From Synergistes sp. (GTDB lineage: Bacteria > Synergistota > Synergistia > Synergistales > Synergistaceae): a stretch of DNA of 7,856 bases. The stretch lies in assembly GCA_016288355.1 (NCBI GenBank), contig JAEEYY010000100.1, forward strand, positions 1 to 7,856. Direction: 5' to 3'. Shown piece after piece: positions 5,355 through 7,856 of this stretch (position 1 is its first letter; every line of letters starts with the position of its first letter). Below the pieces are notes generated by a model, which saw nothing but the letters and a program-made list of their open reading frames with translations, was not told where the DNA came from and did not search any database. Position numbers and translations under genes: made by a program.

Positions 5355-6281
5355 ATGGGCTTATTCAGTAATTTTGCGGCAAAGCTGAGGTCGGCCGGCA
5401 ACAGGTGGACGCAGAGCGTATCCAGCATTTTTTCTGACGATCCGGTGACTGATGATTTCTGGGATGAACTGGAAGAAAATCTGATACTGGGTGACGTCGG
5501 CGTCGACACTGCTGAAGAACTGATAGCGGAACTTAAAAAAATAATGATAGACCGCAGGATAACGACGCGTCGTGAATTAAAGTCCGTATTTGCCGAACTG
5601 CTCGTATCACGTCTAGAGGCGGTCCCGGGGATGGGGGAACCGCTCAGACTTTCGTCAAAGCCCTCTGTCATCATCATGATAGGGGTGAACGGAAGCGGCA
5701 AGACGACGACATCCGGAAAGTTTGCATCACAGCTCAAAGCCGACGGGAAAAATGTCATAATGGCAGCCGCCGATACGTTCCGCGCTGCTGCTATCGATCA
5801 GCTGAAAGCCTGGGGCGAACGCGCCGGGGTCAGGGTGATCGCACAGGCTCCCGAAAGCGACCCCGCGGCCGTCGTTTACGATTCGATAATGGCTGCCAAA
5901 GCGTCAGGTGCAGACGTGATAATCGCAGATACCGCGGGACGGCTTCACACCAAATCAAACCTGATGGACGAACTTGCGAAAATAATGCGCGTGATAAAGC
6001 GCGAGATACCCGAAGGAGCGTCGGAGGTCCTTATCGTTCTTGACGCGGTGACCGGACAGAACGGCTTCATACAGGCTGAAACTTTCGCGAAGGTAATGCC
6101 GATCACCGGCGTGGTGCTGACTAAGTTCGACAATACTTCAAAAGGCGGCATCGTTATCGCGATAGCGGAAAAGCTCAAAATGCCTGTCCGCTATGTCGGA
6201 CTGGGCGAAGGCATCGACGACCTTCAGCTCTTCGAACCGAGGGCATTTGTAGAGGCTTTGCTCAATGCAGATTCAGAATGA
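5355..6281 (+). CDS. ftsY: Signal recognition particle receptor FtsY
   Basis: 308 residues, ATG 5355, with GAGGAG-like Shine-Dalgarno at 5338-5344. FtsY is the SRP-family GTPase that docks ribosome-SRP complexes at the inner membrane so nascent membrane proteins reach SecYEG. The N-terminus (1-26, MGLFSNFAAKLRSAG onward) looks like the short amphipathic membrane-targeting helix; the long acidic A domain of E. coli is absent. The N domain runs about 30-95, the GTPase G domain about 103-305: G1 GVNGSGKTTT (110-119), DTFRAAA (140-146), DTAGR (192-196), DAVTGQN (230-236), G4 TKFD (256-259) and GLGEGIDDL (282-290). The segment after G4 reads TKFDNTSKGG where TKLDGTAKGG is typical. DTFRAAA and the C-terminal LGEGIDDLQ identify FtsY rather than Ffh, as does the absence of an M domain. 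It overlaps the next gene by 17 bases. Confidence 0.96.
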   Translation: MGLFSNFAAKLRSAGNRWTQSVSSIFSDDPVTDDFWDELEENLILGDVGVDTAEELIAELKKIMIDRRITTRRELKSVFAELLVSRLEAVPGMGEPLRLSSKPSVIIMIGVNGSGKTTTSGKFASQLKADGKNVIMAAADTFRAAAIDQLKAWGERAGVRVIAQAPESDPAAVVYDSIMAAKASGADVIIADTAGRLHTKSNLMDELAKIMRVIKREIPEGASEVLIVLDAVTGQNGFIQAETFAKVMPITGVVLTKFDNTSKGGIVIAIAEKLKMPVRYVGLGEGIDDLQLFEPRAFVEALLNADSE

Positions 6282-6837
6282 AGTTATACTGCACGACTGC
6301 GGTGGAAAGCATCCCTGCGATCCTCTCGTAAAGAAAATAACCGGGCTGCTGGTGCCGAGAAACGAACCGGCGGTGTATGAAAATATGTGCGCGCTGCTTG
6401 AAAAGATCTGGGGAAAGCCTGAAAGGATAAGCAAGAGGTTCCCGTTTAACTGGACAGACTACTACAAGGACATAGCTCCCGAACTTGACAGGATATTTTT
6501 CTCATACCCCGGCCTTTATCCAACATCAAAACTGCCCGATTGGAAGATCGCAAGCTGTATCACCGAGAAGCAGACAGGCGAGAGCAGGCGGGTCAATATC
6601 GACCCCGGCGCGATAGACGGAGCAAAGCTGCTGCTTGCTTCAACAAAGGGGCAGGCGCAGCGCGTATATCTCAGGGACGGCATATTCTGCGAAGTGACGC
6701 TCTGCAGGCGCAAAGGAAAATGGGAGCACTTTTCATACACCTTCCCGGATTTTTCAAGCGGCATTTATGACAGCTGGCTCGAGCTGGTACGGGAAGACTG
6801 GAAGAAAGAAATAAAACAGGCGGAAGCAATCTTATAA
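6265..6837 (+). CDS. DUF4416 family protein of unknown function
   Basis: 190 residues, ATG 6265, inside the last codons of ftsY; AGAGG at 6251-6255 lies 9 bases upstream. Family features: KITGLLV near the N-terminus (24-30), FPFNWTDYYKDIAPELDRIF (59-78), RRVNIDPGAID (108-118), LLLASTKGQAQRVYLRDGIF (122-141) and EVTL (143-146) with YTFPDF (158-163). These match the usual DUF4416 pattern of TxYY near the middle, R.VNIDPGY, LASxK...HR(I/V)YL, GI(Y/F).EVTL and T(Y/F)PD(Y/F). The protein is soluble, with no signal peptide or membrane segment. In this copy the usual His before RIYL is Gln (AQRVYL). To my knowledge no biochemical role is established. The overlap with ftsY and the 23-base gap to purB place it in the same transcript. 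Confidence 0.85.
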   Translation: MQIQNEVILHDCGGKHPCDPLVKKITGLLVPRNEPAVYENMCALLEKIWGKPERISKRFPFNWTDYYKDIAPELDRIFFSYPGLYPTSKLPDWKIASCITEKQTGESRRVNIDPGAIDGAKLLLASTKGQAQRVYLRDGIFCEVTLCRRKGKWEHFSYTFPDFSSGIYDSWLELVREDWKKEIKQAEAIL

Positions 6838-6847
6838 TTTAATCAGC

Positions 6848-6853
6848 AGGAGG
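6848..6853 (+). promoter_or_regulatory. Strong ribosome-binding site of purB
   Basis: A perfect AGGAGG, 7 bases before ATG 6861. The 23-base gap after the DUF4416 gene contains this site and nothing resembling a terminator, so purB is read on the same mRNA but initiates independently and probably efficiently. Confidence 0.8.
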
Positions 6854-6860
6854 CGGTCTG

Positions 6861-7856
6861 ATGATACCTCGTTATGAAACAGCGGAGATCAAAAAGATAT
6901 GGACTGATGAGAACAGATTTCAGCGGTGGCTCGACGTGGAACTTGCCGCGGTGCAGGCCTGGAACGAAGCCGGGGAGATCCCGGACGAGGACTGCAGGAA
7001 TATAAAGGAGCGCGCCGGTTTTTCAGTCGACCGCATAAAGGAGATCGAAGAGATAACACAGCATGACGTAATAGCTTTTGTATCAAGCGTCGCGGAAACG
7101 ATCGGCGAGTCAGGACGTTTCGTGCACTTCGGGCTTACAAGCAGCGACGTTATAGATACGGCCTCTTCGCTTCTTCTGGGCGAAAGCCTTGATGTGGTTA
7201 TCGGCGAAATGAAAAAACTGCACGCCCTGCTTGGCGAAACGGCCGTCAAATATAAATTTGCGCCCTGCCCGGGGCGTACCCACGGCATACATGCCGAGCC
7301 CACGACATTCGGCCTCAAGCTGCTTAACCACTACGCGGAACTGGGACGCGACATAGAGCGGCTGACACAGACAAAAAAAGAGATGATGGTCGGCAAGATC
7401 TCAGGCGCGGTCGGGACTTATGCGAACTGTCCCCCGAAGATAGAAGCAAGAGTCTGCGAAATTCTCGGACTATCGATAGACCCGGTGTCGACCCAGATCA
7501 TACAGCGCGACCGTCACGCAAGGATAATAACCGACCTTGCTATAGCCGGAGGAACACTGGAGCGTCTGGCGCTTGAGATACGCCATCTGCAGCGCACAGA
7601 GGTGCTGGAAGCGCTCGAGCCCTTTAAAAAAGGGCAGAAGGGCTCTTCGGCGATGCCTCATAAAAAGAATCCGATACTCTGCGAAAGAGTCTGCGGAATG
7701 TCGAGGCTTCTGAGAGGGTTTGCGGTCCCCGCGCTTGAGAATATAGCTCTTTGGCATGAGCGTGACATCAGCCATTCGTCGGTGGAGCGCGTAATGTGGC
7801 CCGATGCATTCAGTCTGGCTCATTACATGACAAAAAAGATGATACAGATAATCAAA
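6861..7856 (+). CDS. purB: Adenylosuccinate lyase (3' end beyond window)
   Basis: 332 residues are visible with no stop before the window end; the family is about 430. The enzyme releases fumarate twice in purine synthesis, from SAICAR to give AICAR and from adenylosuccinate to give AMP. Residue numbers match the B. subtilis enzyme: His68 (ITQHDVIAF), His89 and TSSD at 93-96 (VHFGLTSSDVIDTA), and His141 (GRTHGIHAEPTTFG). The superfamily signature GSSAMPHKKNP is at 261-271, with the flexible-loop catalytic serine at 262/263. The last visible segment, WHERDISHSSVERVMWPD (about 297-314), is the substrate-binding region also typical of PurB and separates it from argininosuccinate lyase and fumarase. 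All known catalytic positions in view are intact. No other purine gene is present in the window, so its place here reflects operon packing with tmk rather than a pur cluster. Confidence 0.96.
   Translation, partial: MIPRYETAEIKKIWTDENRFQRWLDVELAAVQAWNEAGEIPDEDCRNIKERAGFSVDRIKEIEEITQHDVIAFVSSVAETIGESGRFVHFGLTSSDVIDTASSLLLGESLDVVIGEMKKLHALLGETAVKYKFAPCPGRTHGIHAEPTTFGLKLLNHYAELGRDIERLTQTKKEMMVGKISGAVGTYANCPPKIEARVCEILGLSIDPVSTQIIQRDRHARIITDLAIAGGTLERLALEIRHLQRTEVLEALEPFKKGQKGSSAMPHKKNPILCERVCGMSRLLRGFAVPALENIALWHERDISHSSVERVMWPDAFSLAHYMTKKMIQIIK

Noticed and set aside
7619..7635. Perfect inverted repeat GCCCTTT-AAA-AAAGGGC
   Set aside because: It falls inside purB and is explained by codons for the conserved Glu-Pro-Phe-Lys-Lys-Gly region; a terminator or operator there is unlikely.

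Overview
The window is a compact, entirely plus-strand bacterial region of intermediate GC. It most resembles the Synergistota (Cloacibacillus/Synergistes-like) or a similar anaerobic lineage. This is inferred from the gene order tmk-holB-ricT-ftsY, a DUF4416 gene next to ftsY, a B. subtilis-type purB, frequent GTG/TTG starts with strong Shine-Dalgarno sequences, and the style of the proteins. No rRNA or other phylogenetic marker is present, so the phylum call is only moderate.

Left part (1-2255): the 3' end of a LuxR/NarL-type regulator whose receiver domain has lost the phospho-acceptor aspartate; a polytopic membrane protein of the flippase-like (lysylphosphatidylglycerol synthase TM region) family starting at TTG 616; and, 14 bases later, a small membrane methyltransferase of the ICMT/phospholipid-methyltransferase type. 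The last two look co-transcribed and probably act on envelope lipids or isoprenoids. Their substrates cannot be read from sequence.

Middle (2256-2682): about 430 bases without a credible gene. They are unusually rich in inverted repeats, several of which are mutually exclusive, and end in an AT-rich stretch with a -10-like box just before the next operon. This is the least explained part of the window.

Right part (2717-7856): a tightly packed housekeeping operon of tmk (dTMP kinase), a short delta'-like clamp-loader subunit, ricT (PSP1-domain Fe-S protein with a long disordered basic tail), ftsY (SRP receptor), a DUF4416 protein, and purB (adenylosuccinate lyase, cut by the window end). tmk/holB, holB/ricT and ftsY/DUF4416 overlap by 4, 29 and 17 bases, and ricT/ftsY are 7 bases apart, which indicates translational coupling. 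The operon joins nucleotide supply (tmk, purB), replication (delta'), RNA maturation (RicT) and membrane protein targeting (FtsY).

I found no CRISPR array, transposase, tRNA, rRNA, phage gene or defence system. The points worth following are the structured intergenic region, the pseudo-receiver, the delta' subunit lacking both Walker A and zinc cysteines, and the RicT tail.
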